From assembly GCF_014651875.1 (NCBI RefSeq), contig NZ_BMXS01000002.1, positions 311,836 to 375,835 of the forward strand: 64,000 bases of DNA, given 5' to 3'. Under the pieces are notes generated by a model. The model made no database searches. It saw only the letters and a program-made list of their open reading frames with translations, and was not told the origin of the DNA. Position numbers and translations under genes: made by a program. The stretch is from Litchfieldella qijiaojingensis. GTDB lineage: Bacteria; Pseudomonadota; Gammaproteobacteria; Pseudomonadales; Halomonadaceae. Of this stretch, positions 63,601 through 64,000 are shown one piece after another. Position 1 is the first letter of the stretch, and every line of letters begins with the position of its first letter.

Positions 63601-63808
63601 CTCCGGCGGCGCCGGCGCCGAGACGCGCACGGTGATCGGCACCGTGATTCTGTGCGGCGTAGCGGCGGCGACACTGTTCACGCTATTCGTCATCCCGGTG
63701 GCCTACGATCTGCTTGCGCGGTATACCGGTTCGCCCGGCGACGTGCAGCGGCGCCTGCAACGCGAGATGGACGATCACCATATCTCCAGCGCTAGCGGGC
63801 AATTGTAG
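60680..63808 (+). CDS. RND efflux pump inner-membrane transporter
   Basis: 1042-residue proton-driven pump of the AcrB/MexB superfamily. Twelve membrane helices, two large periplasmic loops. Proton-relay residues include the Asp pair in GLIVDDAIVVLENI (TM4) and the Lys region in TM10 (GLAAKNGILIVEFA). Closest in feel to the MexI/MdtB-like pumps; substrate unknown (antibiotics, solvents or metabolites). Coupled to the adaptor gene by a TGATG overlap. Confidence 0.94.
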   Translation: MRLSDISVQRPVLATVIAALIVAFGLLALQRLPLQEYPSIDPPIVSIDTRYPGASASVVETRITQVLEDRIAGIEGIELITSSSEDGRSRIDVEFSLAMDIDAAANDIRDRISGARRNLPDEADPPEVQKADSSEDVVLWLSLSGEDYTIAELTDYANRHLVDRFSVQPGVARVRVGGGSEYAMRIWLDRNALAARGLTVGDVEDALRAENVELPGGSLESRERQFIVRLPRGFATPEDFRSLALSRGEDSYLVRLGDVARVEIGTVEDRTLFRANGVPMVGLGMMKQSTANVLELSQGVIAEMERLQATLPEGMELRMNFDASVFVSGAIQQVVITLFIAMGLVVLVIFMFLGNFRTTLVPAVTVPIALVGAFIALAALGFSINLLTLLALVLAIGLIVDDAIVVLENINRRMHEYGEPPLVAAFRGTRQIAFAVIATTLVLIAVFVPLSFLQGDIGRLFSEFALTLAAAVAISSVLALSLTPMMASKILDPAMHEGWLARAVQWLLELSQRVYRAALLRALKLRLVVLAVFLGLVGATAWLADRLPDEYTPQEDRGNFFILVNGPEGATYDYIVDYMNEIEARLAPMVEEGEIERVVIRAPRGFGNIENFNNGFAIVNLADWGDRRSAWEIMDEVRAKLNGLPGITAFPVMRQGFGQRVQKPVQFVLGGGTYEELAAWRDRLLDHIRDDNPHLTGLDSDYRETQPQLRVDIDYQRAATLGVTVTEIGRTLETLLGGRNVTRYVDDGEEYEVIVEGERDTQRSPRSLDNIQVRSASSDALIPLSSLIRLTDFAGPSTLNRFNRVRAITIEANLADGYPLGEALDYLERTTSELLPPEAQTDVAGASRDYQEASGATTFLLVLGALVVFLVLAAQFESFVHPLVIMLTVPLAMSGALLGLYVTGQSLNIYSQVGLVMLVGLAAKNGILIVEFANQLRDQGMAFHDALVDASVTRLRPILMTAVTTMAGSIPLIVSGGAGAETRTVIGTVILCGVAAATLFTLFVIPVAYDLLARYTGSPGDVQRRLQREMDDHHISSASGQL

Positions 63809-64000
63809 TCGGGGGGCCAGGCCGGCCTGGCGGCCGGATCGCCGCCACGGCGGCTCCTACACAAGCTGTGCCACCGTCCCTCGTAGGAGCGCCCGTGGGC
63901 GCGATGGTCATGCCGCCCAAGCCGGCCCGACGGCCGGATCGCCGCCACGGCGGCTCCTACAGAAGCAGTGCCACCGTCCTCCGTAGGAGCGCCCGTGGGC
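63809..64000. repeat. 100-bp tandem REP/BIME-like repeat
   Basis: CGGCCGGATCGCCGCCACGGCGGCTCCTAC-type units at 63831 and 63931 are exactly 100 bp apart. Each is paired with an inverted GTAGGAGCGCCCGTGGGC unit. The imperfect palindromes inside and the location after the pump operon are typical of REP elements. The second copy is cut by the window edge. Confidence 0.8.

Overview
The window is GC-rich bacterial chromosome from a gammaproteobacterium. Halophile-leaning acidic proteins, the dnaX-ybaB-recR-rnd-ycgL-ycgN block and the REP-like repeats all suggest a Halomonas or close relative. This assignment is inferred from reading the proteins, not from a database match. No phage structural genes, CRISPR arrays, tRNAs or rRNAs were seen.

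Region by region. 1-1.5 kb: a chromate transporter (cut by the window edge) and an ArsC-type arsenate reductase with a palindromic operator. 1.5-6.1 kb: a complete pstSCAB phosphate uptake operon behind a three-repeat Pho box. 6.1-10.3 kb: a Bcr/CflA-type exporter, a chemoreceptor and transaldolase. 10.3-13.9 kb: a FabH-like synthase, MlaA, and an HsbR/STAS-like partner-switch pair in one transcription direction. 14-20 kb: hrpA and fadD. 20-26 kb: a class II amidotransferase, a VWA protein, a small membrane protein, oligopeptidase B and a secreted glycine-rich protein. 26-31 kb: dnaX-ybaB-recR-rnd-ycgL-ycgN. 31-33 kb: a phage-like repressor/Ner pair and an odd metallopeptidase-like protein, lying between dnaX and the 4.5S RNA gene. 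33-36.5 kb: an ATP-grasp ligase followed by a large protein that looks papain-like. 36.6-44.9 kb: a TlyA-type methyltransferase, MscK, phospholipase A1, a YqjD/YqjE/YqjK-like trio, a CopD-like protein and a YhiN-type flavoprotein. 45-59.1 kb: an AraC regulator and a full tad/Flp pilus locus of 13 genes. 59.5-63.8 kb: a two-gene RND efflux system, ending in a 100-bp tandem REP-like repeat.

The most promising undescribed system is the pair at 33.2-36.5 kb. One protein has the layout of an ATP-grasp carboxylate-amine ligase. The other, 679 residues long, carries a Gln/Cys/His/Asn set in papain order. Together they resemble a peptide-forming and peptide-processing (or amide-transfer) system. Second is the 31-33 kb cassette: a divergent repressor/Ner switch with a perfect 19-bp operator, driving a protein whose HExxH motif has become HAVAH, placed where many bacteria have ffs directly next to dnaX.

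Starts were adjusted by hand where a Shine-Dalgarno sequence, translational coupling, a signal peptide or family length argued for it. Functions rest on motif recognition only.
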